Source: Choanephora cucurbitarum
Taxonomy: Eukaryota > Mucoromycota > Mucoromycetes > Mucorales > Choanephoraceae
NCBI GenBank assembly: GCA_025331435.1
Contig: JAIWNI010000018.1
Location: 62,001 to 126,000, forward strand
Reading direction: 5' to 3'
Length of the DNA: 64,000 nt
Below the pieces are notes generated by a model. That model was not told where the DNA came from, made no database searches, and was given only the letters and a program-made list of their open reading frames with translations. Of the stretch, positions 1-11,118 are shown piece after piece (the first letter of the stretch is position 1; every line of letters starts with the position of its first letter). Both the position numbers and the translations under genes were made by a program.

Positions 1-1826
1 ATGGATTTAGAGGCAAAGCGTTCAACGTGTGCCTTCATGTAAGGCTCAAAGATAGCAGGTCCACCTACTGTCTTTTCAATGTGATAAAGGAGGTTGAAAC
101 CCTTTTCTATAAAAAATGGGATAAGTAAATAGCTAACAACACTAAAGATCAAACATACCATAGGGGATAGAACTAAAGTAGTCATCAGGGTCAATACCAC
201 TGCTCAAATCAGGCTTCAAGACAGTGGCAGGAGAGTCAGAACCAAAGAGTTCGACACTTTCCTTAAGAGCCTTCCAACCAATGATAGAACTGAATTGTCT
301 TTCAGGCTCACCATGAAGACGAGCTTAAGCATGAAAGGGGAAGCCAATATGAGTTGTGTTGACCAAATGAATCTCTTGTTCTGATTTACTTACCAGCAAT
401 CTTACGCTCAATGAAGACAGTCCAACCTTCATTTAACCAGAAATGTTCCCAGTTAGAAGTTGTGACCAAGTTACCCATCCAACTATGAGCAATTTCATGA
501 GCAATAACATCGACAGCACTCTTATCACCTTTTATATATATACAAAACAAGAAAGAGGAATGTCAGTTTTCTTATGGATCTAAATAGGAGGTATAAACAT
601 CTTACCAGCCAAAAGAGTAGGTGTAACAAAGGTCAAACAGGGATTCTAACAAAAAAAAAATAGAAGAATTAGCAAACGGATCGGACCGGATTTTTGGTTG
701 TTGTCTTCAAAGTGAAAAAAAAAATTTTTTTTCTGCCTAAACAAAATCCTTATGTAATTCAACTTACTTCCATACCACCGTAAGGGAAAGAGGGAGGCAA
801 GACCAAGAGATCATAACGACCCCATTCATAAGGTGTCAAGAGACTTTCACCGGTAGCAATGAATTTTTCAGTATCCTTTTATAGTAAGAAAAAGCCAAAA
901 TGGGTGAGTCTGTTGTGTGGATAAAGGCAATTCGTGTTACTTACATCAAATTCCCAAGCAGCTTGATCAATCACTTCAGGTTCACACCAGACAGTGGAAC
1001 GAGGGCCAATTTCACGGCCAACCAAGTTACCTGCACCAATGGCAATCAAATAGGAAGGAATGGTAGTACCTTGCTTGAATTGATAAGTCTTGGTGCCATT
1101 GCCATTGTCTTCTACAGAGGTCAAGAGGGCAGACATGACAACAGGCAAAGGAGATACAACAGAGGCAGAGTAAGTTAACTTGATGCTAGGTGAATCTTGA
1201 ATAGGTGACATAGCACGACAATGGATCTATCGGATCATCATTAACCCATTTCTTCTCTCTTTTTTTTTTTTTGTTCCCATGATAAACTTACAGCTTGACA
1301 TTGAGAGAACAAATAAGGGTGCTTCTTACCCACGGTTTGTCTTTAGAGTAACAATGAATAAAGATGATCAAAACAATTGCATCAAGAGAACTTACTCAGG
1401 TTCCAAATATTGAATAGCAGTACACTTGTCAGTGGTAGCATAGTTAACCTTCAGTTGGATCTTTGTACCGGCCTTCTCCAAAGTTTCGGGAAGTGTGACA
1501 GTCAAGGCAGAACCGAGACTCAAGTGACGTTCGGCAACAGTGTACTGAGTAACAAAGAAAGCCACATATAAGAAACCACCTGCTTGATTTACCCGTGTAC
1601 TTACCTCAAGTGTCTTTCCTTCCAAAGAAACACTCTCCAATTCAAGATAGCTTGTGTCCAAGACAACCTTACTGACATTAGGAACCAAAGTGATCAAATC
1701 CAAGAGAACATGACCACTGATCTTCTTTTCAGTGAAGGAAATGTTCCAGTTGAAATGAACGTGTTGAGTGGTTACTTCAGAGAGGTTAGAAAGACTGCTA
1801 GGGTCAATGACTTTTGTATTGCTCAT
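1..1826 (-). CDS. LTA4H: Leukotriene A4 hydrolase-type aminopeptidase (M1), 3' end cut by window
   Basis: This is a zinc aminopeptidase of the M1 family, LTA4H subgroup (yeast Lap2 type), expected in the cytosol. The start ATG is at 1824-1826, and exon 1 (1605-1826) encodes the N-terminal beta-saddle domain. Later exons give [17 protein letters not shown] (around 1270-1350) and the substrate-binding motif PYGGMEN, which is split by an intron (donor at 767, next exon ends at 645). The zinc-binding HEIAH (485-499) follows, with the third ligand in the downstream LNEGW. The last exon ends in [12 protein letters not shown] at the window edge, so the C-terminal helical domain is missing. At least seven introns are visible and their phases join cleanly. 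No damage is seen. Whether it retains epoxide-hydrolase activity cannot be told from sequence. Confidence 0.93.
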
Positions 1827-2471
1827 GTTGGTAATAATAAAAAAAAGAGAGAAGAAAAATATAAAGAGAAAAACTTGTTGACTTTATTTTATCTCACGCT
1901 TCCCAAAATGCCTTGACCAATGAAAGCGCGTATCTGTTATCTTTCTGCCATTATTTTTTTTTTGGTTCACACAAATAGAAATCCTTAAAGTCGAATTAAG
2001 GCTTGATTTGCGCATGACAATGACTACAATAAGCGCTGTCTTACAATGTTGTGCAATCTCAAGTATCTACTCTGATAAAAAAGGACGATACTTTGTGTTT
2101 CATTCTTGAGTAACAAAGGCTCTATCCCAGCGTTTTCGAGAGAATGAAGTCACGAAAGACAACCATGGCCCTTCTCTTCAAAAAGATACTGTTTCAAGTC
2201 AATATATAATAGTCACTGTCCATTTACTCTTATGGTATCATTTGAAGATCATTTCTTTTTAAGACACAGCCAACTATAACAGTAGCAAGATGAGTTGCCC
2301 TTGTCTCTATCAGTGTATGGTTTTTACCCCTAATCACTTCCACAGAGTCATCTCTTACACAATCGATCAAAGCTCATACTCTGAATCAACGGACCCAAAC
2401 CCTCTTTTTTTTTTTAACGACAAAACGGGGATTCCCTTTCTCTACTAGGGGAAATACACTTGCTTTAATGT
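1827..2471. other. Intergenic
   Basis: This lies between the 5' end of the aminopeptidase gene and the 3' end of the phosducin-like gene. It is AT-rich with several T-tracts. I see no coding signal or structured RNA; it presumably holds the aminopeptidase promoter. Confidence 0.5.
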
Positions 2472-3484
2472 CTAATAATAACCTCGATCATCGTCATCAC
2501 TTTCTTCATCACTACTAAGAGCAGCTGTGTTCTTTGATTGATAGATTGATTTCTTGGGTTGGTTGTTGCTTTCATCGTCATTCTCTGACTTTTCAGCAGG
2601 TACAGCACCATATTTAGCCAAAATGGATCTCAAGCCTATGTATAGAGTTACTTTAGAAAAAAAAAAGCTATACAGTGTATTTGACTTACTTCTTGTTGTC
2701 ATCTTCATACCACCAAATTGAATAGCACCAGCCAAGTTAGCCTTAATGTCACCTTCACCATAGATCAATAGAGTAGGCACATTGAAATCAGGATAGTTTG
2801 GTATACATTGATCACTAACAATACGAACAAATTTGGTAGCCTTGAACTGTAAGGCCAGTTCAGACAAACAACGATGCATTAACCGAGAAGCAGGAATACT
2901 GAAATCTCCTTTTAAAGTTAATCTCAAATCCAGAAAAAAGCAAATTCTCTTACTTACGCATCCTTATACAAATGAACAACAACATAACATTCTTTGCTAG
3001 CTTCTGTTACTTCACGCACAAAATCTGGCTTTGAAATCTCAGTGATTTCACCATACTTTTCCTTGGCTGCCTGTGCCTGCATTTCCATCATACGCTTATG
3101 TCTATCAGAAAACAAGTCAGTCATCACATCAACGCGTCGAGAAAAGAGAGACACATAGGAAAAAAAAAGAGAGGGAGTGTTGTCATCAGCTTATGTTTTT
3201 GGGCATTTACCTATATTGATTCAAAATTTGATCATCTTCAAGATCTTCCAGTTCATCAAGTTCATCGAGATCTTTGTTTTCAAGACTGTCTAATTTAGCT
3301 TGTCTTGCTTGGACCATTTCAACAAAGGCATCCTCAAGCTCATCGTCTTTCTTTTCATCTTTGGGTGGAAGAATACCCTTTGCACGAAGAATATCGTTCC
3401 TTTATCATGATTGAGTAGTCTGACTCAGAAACGATGGATGAGTAGTTGTGTTTACCATTCAGTATCTGCGTTAGGATCGTCCAT
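2472..3484 (-). CDS. PLP2: Phosducin-like protein, Plp2/PDCL3 type
   Basis: This is a thioredoxin-fold co-chaperone that works with the CCT chaperonin in folding tubulin and actin. The first exon (3456-3484) encodes MDDPNADTEW and continues as NDILRAKGILPPK, the hallmark PDCL3/Plp2 N-terminus. An acidic helical stretch follows (LEDAFVEMVQARQ, then a DELDELEDLEDD run). The thioredoxin-like part has FVRIVSDQCIPNYPDFNVPTL and LIYGEGDIKANL. The C-terminus is acidic and ends SSDEESDDDDRGYY. There are four introns, one of them inside the run MTTRS-LRSIL around 2640-2690. The size (about 240 residues) fits the family. It is transcribed away from the proteasome gene, with about 0.8 kb between them. 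Confidence 0.92.
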
Positions 3485-4303
3485 GTTTTTGAAATGAAGG
3501 ATGTAGAAAGAAAAAAAAAAAAGAAAAAAAGAAGGGTTGGGTTGTTTTATTTGTATGTCCGAGTAGGTCCCACTCTGGGTTCTATCAACAAATCTTCTTG
3601 ACGTCTCTCTAGGTGACGCTCATTTCCTGTCTGTTTTTAAGCATTAAATAGCCTCTTTTATAATTTGATCTAGTTCATTCTTTTTTCTATCTGCTCAACT
3701 ATAGACTGAAGCGAAAGGTTTTGCTTAGATTTGGATCAATAGCAGAATCTATCTGAAGGCATGCAATAGAAACTTGTTTGAACATAAACTCCCCTTCTTC
3801 TTATACAAGATGAATACTGTAAAGCTCTAACCCTTCATTCAAAGTACCTTCTTTCACTTATAGCCAGCATTCCTTTTTAACTAAAGTTACAACTCTTGAG
3901 ATCCTTGGTAGATGTAAGATCACTCAAAGTAAAGATACTGTAAGACTAAATTCAGGACAATAGAGATGACCCAAAAACAAAGTTACATAGTCAAATAAGC
4001 TTTCAGTAAAGGAGAGAAGAGGGGGGGGGGGGAGGAATATCAAAAGTTTAAAAAGGCGCGTATCGTGATTTGTTGCATAATAAGACAAAAAAAAAAGAGG
4101 GGTGTAAGTCCAGTTTAAAGAAAAAGGCAATTTAAACGCAGCACTTGAAAACCATTACGCAAATCACTCTCTACACCCATTGGTGTTTTTAGGTGACGAC
4201 GACAACGACGCGTCTTACTATATATTTTTTTTTCTCCACTGTATTAAATTACGTTTTTTTTTTCTTCTTCTTCTTTAAATTACCTTCACATACATTATAC
4301 ACT
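3485..4303. other. Intergenic between divergent PLP2 and PRE4 genes
   Basis: A probable two-way promoter region. It contains a run of 12 G (4021-4032) and several A/T tracts. I see no gene and no clear yeast-type proteasome control element. Confidence 0.5.
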
Positions 4304-5328
4304 ATGGACCATTTTCCTTCACACTGGGGCAAACCTCGTTCTGAGAATGTCGACAATTACAACACTGTACCAATGTACCAAAGTGTCCCTGATAATTTAA
4401 GTCAAGCTGCTTATGGTCCCACAACTCATACTCAGTAAAGTATCTCTTTTTTTTTTTATAACAACCTTACGACGTTGACCTCATGACAATGATGATAGAT
4501 CACCTATAGTAACTGGTACTTCAGTTCTTGCTTTCAAATATAGAGATGGTATCATGATGGCTGCTGATATGCTTGGTAAGTCTTTTTTATTTACCAAAGA
4601 CTCGTTCTTATGACTTTATGTGTTAGGTTCTTATGGTTCTTTGGCTCGTTTCCGTGATATTAAGCGATTATGCCCAGTTGGTGAAAGCACTATTGTGGGT
4701 GCCTCTGGTGACATTTCAGATTATCAATACATTCAACATCTTTTGGAATCTCTAATGTAAGTTCAACCCCACCACTTTCTTCCTTATTGATACTCATGCC
4801 TTCTGCTTTTTTTTGTTTAGGATTAAGGAACACTGTGCTGATGATGGACATGTCTTGGGTACTCCCCATGTCTATGAATATCTTTGGAGAGTCATGTACA
4901 ACAGACGATCTAAATTCAACCCTCTTTGGAATGCCTTGGTTGTAGGTGGAGTACACAAAGGTGAAAAGTTCCTTGGTTATGTTGATTTAAGAGGCACAAC
5001 TTATCAATCGACAACAATTGCTACCGGATTTGGTTCGCATTTGGCACAACCTATCTTGAGAAAACGAGTAGAAGGAAGAGAAGATGACTTGACAGAAGAA
5101 GAGGCTGTTGAGATCATGAATGAATGTTTGCGTGTATGCTTTTACAGAGATGCTCGATCATTGAACAAGGTAAAGTATGGTTATGATGATGTTATGCCTG
5201 TCCTTTTAATACCTTGAGTTTAGTTCCAAAGAGCCAAGGTGACTGCAAATGGCATGGAAATCACTGAGCCTTATTCATTGGAAACTGAATGGGCTTTTGC
5301 AGAAAAGATTCGTGGTTATGGTGCTTAA
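4304..5328 (+). CDS. PRE4: 20S proteasome subunit beta type-7 (Pre4/PSMB4 type)
   Basis: A structural beta subunit of the 20S proteasome core; this subunit is not a catalytic one in other eukaryotes. There are five exons: 4304-4434, 4499-4575, 4627-4756, 4821-5169 and 5224-5328. The frame joins across all four introns. The propeptide runs to about residue 45, then TGTSVLAFKY, AADMLGSYGSLARF and the domain NALVVGGVHKGEKFLGYVD. The C-terminus ends EKIRGYGA. TGTSVL followed by ADMLGSYGSLARF is diagnostic for the PSMB4/Pre4 class. An AATAAA-like signal lies just after the stop at 5342, inside the short gap to the convergent reductase gene (21 bases). Confidence 0.94.
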
Positions 5329-5349
5329 ATTGTTTATTGTTTTAATAAA

Positions 5350-6531
5350 TTAGGCTTTACATAATTCTTTATCAGTAGGACTTTGCCAAGAGTAGTTTTT
5401 GTGAGGGGCAAAGAGAGCATGAATCTGTTCAAACACACGATCTTCTGTTTCGGTGTTCTTACGCTTAGAATCTTTCCAGGCACGCATGGCATCTTGTACT
5501 TCAGACTTTCTAGCAAGACCAATCAAGGTAGCATCAAATCCAAATTGATCCTTGCCTTGGTAGGCAAAACGAGAGGCCAGGTCAGAGATCGAGAGACCGT
5601 TTTCTTTGGCAATGGCAGCAGCCTTATCTGCAGCTTCACGGATGGCGGGGTAAGCAGGGTGCCATTCAGGTGTCTTTTCATCACGCAACAAGGCCATACA
5701 GAGAGGAGAGGCGTTCATCAGATAACGAACACCAGCTGCCTTGAACTTGGGTGCGTAGTCAGCAAATAAAGTGTTTTGAAGTGTGTAATGACAGTAAGAA
5801 AGCACAATATCAAGAGGTTGACCCTTGGCATGTTGATGCTCAGCTACCTTAAGTAAGACATCCAAAGGATAACCTAATAGTAATGGGTTAATGATAACTT
5901 AGGCTCCTTTGGAATAGTCTCTCTTCACACATTACCTGAACAACCAACATATTTAATCTTTCCTTGAGACTTCAAATCAAACAAAGCTTCCAAGGCTTGG
6001 TTGGGACCAACTACTTCTTCAAATGATACAAACTCAACATCATGACAATAGACAACATCAAGGTAATCAGTATGAAGACGCTTCATACTTTCAGCAACAC
6101 TTTCATAGGTACGTTTGGCACTGTAATCAAATTCCTTGACGGTGTATCCATAACGACCCACCTTAGTGGCCAGATAGTAATGATCGCGAGGGAATTCATC
6201 ACGAATCTCAAGCAATGCATCACCCAAGAAGTATTCACTTTTACCATAGTAAGGGGATGTATCAAATGAGTTGATACCTAATAGTGTCTTTCTCTTAGCC
6301 TCTCTCTCTCTCTCTCTCTTTTATCTATCTTTACTAAACTTTACCAGTCGATAAGGCTTCTCTACAAGCTTCAACAGTATCGGTTTGACTGAAGGTATCA
6401 TAGTTACCAGAAAGGGCACCAGCACCAAAGGAAACTTCTGAGGTTGCAAAACGATCTTGAGGAACAGGCTAATCATAGAGTCATGTTTAACATAAAGAAA
6501 TTGTATTTAGCCTAAAGAATACCTTGGACAT
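5350..6531 (-). CDS. ARA2: Aldo/keto reductase, D-arabinose 1-dehydrogenase-like
   Basis: An NAD(P)-dependent aldo/keto reductase of the L-galactose/D-arabinose dehydrogenase type. In fungi Ara2 makes the lactone precursor of D-erythroascorbate. Exon 1 encodes only MSK (ATG at 6529-6531) and joins to PVPQDRFATSEVSFGAGALSG. The active-site region is FDTSPYYGKSEYFLG, with the family catalytic Tyr, followed by LATKVGRYG and the conserved H in DYLDVVYCHDVE. The C-terminal half has VRYLMNASPLCMALLRD and the cofactor-side segment FDATLIGLARKSEVQDA. The specific sugar substrate is inferred from overall similarity, and a related galactose dehydrogenase cannot be excluded. Confidence 0.85.
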
Positions 6532-7933
6532 TGTGAAGAGAATAAAACGCGTTTATCAGAAAGAAGGAAAAAGAATAAAAAAATTATAAAATTCCCGTAC
6601 TGTTTCTCTTTTTAATCTAAAGATTACACAAGACAAAAAGGGGTAGCGCATCTAATCTGATAAATAAGAATGCATTCACTCTTAAACGCGGGCTTATTAG
6701 AAAAATAAAGTGAAGAGGAGATCGCGATTTGTTTGTAGAGTTCTCGATGTCAAACTCTCTTTTGTTCTTGATAACTTTGTGTATCCGATTTAGATGGCTC
6801 AAAGCAGCTACAAAGTGCCGTCATTTACCTTCCTTTTTTAGTCATTTTCTTCATCGATTTTCTTTTCCAGCAAGTGGCCTTGTGAAACACTGTAAATTCT
6901 CTTTTTTTTTTTTTCTAATAGAAATAAATGAAGCGATCGGTTGGTTTGAGTGCTCTTTTAATTTATTTGTTACATTAAACTAGACTCTATGGAGTTATGA
7001 GTTTTCATATATACTAAGAAAATCTATTTTTTTTTCTTGGCTGTCAGAAAACCACTCTTTCCTTCATGTATTCAATGACAGGGCAAAAACTCAAACTTGT
7101 GCTTTTTTTATTTTCAACAAATTTCAGCACCTATTACCAGCACATGATTCAATTATTAGCGTTTTTTTCAAAGCAAACATCTGTTAATGTCTCGCTACAG
7201 ATTGTCTAATTTAGATAGAGCCTTATCTGTTGCTTACTTTCATATAGAAATAACGCTGCAAATGAAGCAGGCCCTTTTCTTTTCTAGACAGCCTAAAGTA
7301 TTTTGACAACACGTGCATCTGAATGAAAAATCATCCGTTAATCTTTCATTTTAAAATAACCTTGAGATGCTTCTATTTTGAAGGGCATTTCGTTATCATC
7401 TCAATAAAGTTACTTGGATTAGAACACCATAGCAACTCATAAGCAAGTAGTAAAAGAAACACGTAGACATTGTTTATTTCATTTCCCCCCACCTCTCTGT
7501 GACCATAATTTACTACTTTTGGATTGTTTATTACCAAAATATATTACCAGAATATGTTGAATAGCTATAATACCGTTCTTTTTTTCAAGGGCCGTTTTCA
7601 GGTTCCTTTTAAGACATTGGCTTCATTTTGATCATAAGAAAGAGTCCTTTCTAAACAGATTACTCAAGCCAGTTGAGAAGATAATGAGGTTTCAATCGAT
7701 GATATAATGCATAAATAACATATGTTGTCAGTTACAATATTGTATGACCTTAAAAATAAAAATTCAACCCGATATTTTCAGCCTTCTATTTGACATCGAT
7801 TAGTTCCGTTCCGATTAAATCCCACTGGATAGGATCGACTGAGCTTGTATGGCCCTAAAAAAAGATAAATTCTGCTTGAAAGAAATAAAAAGTTTTTTTT
7901 TTCTACTAAATCTTTTTTTAATTGAATGTCAAA
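6532..7933. other. Intergenic, 1.4 kb
   Basis: AT-rich, without a convincing coding segment. Short frames at 6617-6983 have biased, non-protein-like composition. It contains the upstream regions of both the reductase and the arrestin gene. Confidence 0.5.
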
Positions 7934-9289
7934 ATGCCTATTGCTGTACCATTCTTAACTGGCAACAAACAATTCTCAATCGAGCTAGCAGAACCAGTTG
8001 TCTTGTTGAGAGGCCCACCTACTGATCGTACAACACATGTACTACGAGGCGAAGTTGAACTGGTACTTTCGAAACCAATGACAGCCAATCAAGTGGTTGT
8101 CAAACTGATAGGAAAGTCCAAAATGCTTTGGCCTGAAGGCATGGGTCCTCGAGGCACCAAAGTATGTCACGAAAAGACAATCCTTCAACAGAACATCATA
8201 TTGGACAGACGACCAGAAGACAACGCCACCATACCTGCCGGTCTACATCGTTGGCCTTTTGAATTCCTGATACCCAACAGCATGGTCGAGACAATTGAAG
8301 ATGAAATGGCACAGGTGTACTATTATGTCTCGGCCATGGTAGAACGCCCAGGCATCAGCATGCCCAATCTGCGTTGTCGCCGTAACATCTTGTTGCTGCG
8401 TACACTGTCTTGGTCAGACGATGTCATTGCCTCACATGCCTTACCAAATACGTCCATTGTGGCCGAAAGAAAGACAGAAGCCTGTGATGCCACTTTCTAC
8501 ATTGAAAAGAACATTGTCTCCTCAGGCACTCAATTTCCTATCTCCATTGTCCTGACGACTCAGATGAAGAATGTGAGTCTAGAGTCGATTCAGATCACCT
8601 TGACCGAGAAACGAGTCTATCAGGTACCAGAATTCGATGCCAAGAGAGCAGAACTGCATGATTTCAGACTTCAACTGGCCTCTGTCAGTAATATGGCAGA
8701 CACAGAACAGATGCGACAGGTCATGATACCATCCTCTGACCTCCCGCTGCATGAAATTCGCCAACTGCTTGCTGCTAAAAATGCACATATTCCCTTGGGC
8801 ACCACACCATTTCAATACAAATTCATGTTTACCTTACCCAACTGCCTCACCTTGAACCATACTACTTATTTCAAGGAGATGAATTTCCTGCATTATCTCA
8901 GACTGGACATTGAACTCTCTATACCTACCTCTTCAGAACGACACCATATTCATTTTGAGACACCCATTACCATTCTAGACTGTCGACTGAAGGATGACTA
9001 TACAACACTACCTACCTATCAAGAGGCATTGTGCGATGAGACAATTGATGTGGATGATGAACAAGATGTGCTAAATCAACAAAAGGCTGGTTTCTTTATC
9101 TGTCCTTGTTATGTTGACTATAAGAAGAAGAGCACGAAATTCAATAAGCAGGAACGTATGATGATATTGCGACATGCAAGCTCTGACTCGTTTGGATCAC
9201 CCTCTTCATCTCATGAATCCAGTCGACGTTCCAGTCTGGAGAATTCAACCTTGCCTCCTCCTCCTCCTTATGATAAATGCTGTTTATAG
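7934..9289 (+). CDS. Alpha-arrestin with C-terminal PY motifs
   Basis: A single-exon gene of 451 codons. The arrestin N-domain covers about residues 10-170 (AEPVVLLRGPPTDR, HVLRGEVELVLSKPMTANQVVVKLIGKSK in two blocks). The arrestin C-domain covers about 175-350 (ATFYIEKNIVSSGTQFPISIVL, broken by FKYKF-like strands). Two ubiquitin-ligase docking motifs follow: LPTYQEA (about residue 358) and PPPPYDKCC at the very end. This is the layout of fungal ART proteins, which bring Rsp5/Nedd4 ligases to plasma-membrane transporters for endocytosis. The tail is Ser-rich (SSDSFGSPSSSHESSRRSS), a likely phosphorylated region. The first ATG in frame is 7934. AATAAA sits at 9310. Which transporter it controls is unknown. 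Confidence 0.9.
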   Translation: MPIAVPFLTGNKQFSIELAEPVVLLRGPPTDRTTHVLRGEVELVLSKPMTANQVVVKLIGKSKMLWPEGMGPRGTKVCHEKTILQQNIILDRRPEDNATIPAGLHRWPFEFLIPNSMVETIEDEMAQVYYYVSAMVERPGISMPNLRCRRNILLLRTLSWSDDVIASHALPNTSIVAERKTEACDATFYIEKNIVSSGTQFPISIVLTTQMKNVSLESIQITLTEKRVYQVPEFDAKRAELHDFRLQLASVSNMADTEQMRQVMIPSSDLPLHEIRQLLAAKNAHIPLGTTPFQYKFMFTLPNCLTLNHTTYFKEMNFLHYLRLDIELSIPTSSERHHIHFETPITILDCRLKDDYTTLPTYQEALCDETIDVDDEQDVLNQQKAGFFICPCYVDYKKKSTKFNKQERMMILRHASSDSFGSPSSSHESSRRSSLENSTLPPPPPYDKCCL

Positions 9290-9405
9290 AATCTCACTGT
9301 ATATACCAATAAAATAAATGTCAAAGAAAAGGTTGCACAGAATTTGCGCCATTATTTTTTATAGTAACTCAAAGTTAAAAATAGAGTAAAAGTGTCAAAG
9401 AGCAT

Positions 9406-10188
9406 TCATTTCAACAGTAAATGAGTGACAATGGAATGCACTTTGGTATATGCTTCTCTTTGTTCCCAAGCGGGATCTCGCCTGGCCAACTGTAGACACA
9501 CACTCTTCAATGCAGAAATCCAGACAGGATGATCTGTGTCTGTTGGATGACAATCCAAGACAATTTGAAACAATGGGACCTGTACATCATGGAAATCCGT
9601 TACTTTGACAGATAGGATCTGGACCATCCACAAGATGATGATTCGACCGATATGTGCTTCATCCAGTAACTGACGCTGTACTTCATCTTCTGTCTTTAGC
9701 ACCTGGATCACAATCATCAAGAGTCCCATCAGAGTCACAAAACTACTGTGATGAGCATATCGTTCACGAATGAAATGAATGATATGCATCAGATCGAGAC
9801 TGATGGTGTCCTTTGTGCGAGCAAACTGGATCGTCTTTCGGCATCTGTCCAGTCGATGACAGACTGACTTTGTCTCGTTCAATAGAGTGGTGAATTCATC
9901 TACCAGGTCTGTCTGATGCCCATCTGCCACTGGTTGCTTGTTTATCAGGTTTAAGATCTGCTTGGTTGACATGGTCTCTACTGTGTCAATGATACAAAAG
10001 TCTTGTTGTTCTATTGAACTGCCATCGTATTCTTCAATATCGAAATAGATGCTTTCGGTGATAGGTGTCTGAACAGAATTGCTACTGACTAAAGAAGAAT
10101 GTGAGGATGAAGATGAACAGAGTTGAGGTCGTTTGGGCTTGAAATGGGAGGATAGATAATGAAAGTAAGAAAATGACTGTCTAGACAT
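9406..10188 (-). CDS. Protein of unknown function, helical
   Basis: A single-exon frame of 260 codons, convergent with the arrestin gene. I do not recognise the family. The first 60 residues are Ser-rich and low in complexity (SSSSSHSSLVSSNS). From about residue 75 the protein looks all-helical, with a hydrophobic segment TLMGLLMIVIQVL and later IGRIIILWMVQILSV. These read as buried helices rather than clear membrane spans. The C-terminus is LARRDPAWEQREAYTKVHSI. The ATG is at 10186-10188 (MSRQSFSYF); the frame opens a few codons earlier without ATG. The composition is protein-like throughout, so it is probably a real gene. Confidence 0.7.
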   Translation of the reverse strand: MSRQSFSYFHYLSSHFKPKRPQLCSSSSSHSSLVSSNSVQTPITESIYFDIEEYDGSSIEQQDFCIIDTVETMSTKQILNLINKQPVADGHQTDLVDEFTTLLNETKSVCHRLDRCRKTIQFARTKDTISLDLMHIIHFIRERYAHHSSFVTLMGLLMIVIQVLKTEDEVQRQLLDEAHIGRIIILWMVQILSVKVTDFHDVQVPLFQIVLDCHPTDTDHPVWISALKSVCLQLARRDPAWEQREAYTKVHSIVTHLLLK

Positions 10189-11118
10189 CAGGAAGAAACT
10201 TGTCAAAAAGAAAGAAAAAAAAAAAGAAAAGAGAGAGAGAGAGATCTAAAACACTAAGGTTTGAACCTTTATAAAAAGTGAGGAGAGACAGAGACAAGCT
10301 TCGGGCACTAAAAAGCTCTTTTTTTTTTTACCTTAAACAAGACAGCATTCACCATGTATAGATAACACAATTGAAAGAGCCACTAAACACAGACAGATAA
10401 ATTGCAGTGAAGAGAGTTTCTTGAGAAAAGATGATAAACAAGGTTCTTTCTTATCATTGGATCCAATGTAGTGATTCAAAAAGGAAATAACGTAATGAAT
10501 TGTTTAATAGTGTATATTATCTGATAGTCAGATGATGGCCACTCTATCCTTATTATTTTGCTTGTTTTTTTTTGTGTATGTGTGAAAGGAGAATACAGGA
10601 TAGCCATACTTCTGTATTGTAGTACTTAAATAGACACGCTATTCTATACAAGATATGTCAATATAGCTCATTATGGTCTGTGCTTTAGACAATTGAATGT
10701 CCCTTATAGCTGACAAGTGAATGATAGTATACACTGTCAAAGACAGGTGTACAACTAGGATCATTACACACACACACACACACATGCATAGTTGATCTAG
10801 ACTACCATTTTTCTTGCTTATAGCATATGTTGTATGGCTAAGCAAGAAAAGAAGCCAATGATAGTGTTATTCAACCTTTGACTTGAAACAATTTTCCCGT
10901 CATCTTTTTATATAAAGGCAAAGCTGTCTAAGCCGTTTGCCTCTTTTTTGGTTGCGCCCAAAAATAAAGATAGCCACTGAGTTTTAATATTGCCTTGATT
11001 TTTATTTTTTTTTTATTATTATTTTGTTGACATTGTGCTTTTTAAAATCCTTTTTCTCTTCTTTTTTTTTAATTTTTGCACTTGTTCTCTTTTATCTACA
11101 TACCCTTTTGCAGTGCTT
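10189..11118. other. Intergenic with short CA repeat
   Basis: An AT-rich spacer between divergent genes. A dinucleotide run (AC)n lies at about 10766-10783. A Cys/Val frame on the minus strand over that repeat is an artefact of the repeat. No gene seen. Confidence 0.5.

Noticed and set aside
10225..10330. tRNA-like T-loop (GGTTTGAACC) near 10258
   Set aside because: No acceptor or anticodon stem pairs around it; it is a short palindrome in AT-rich DNA.
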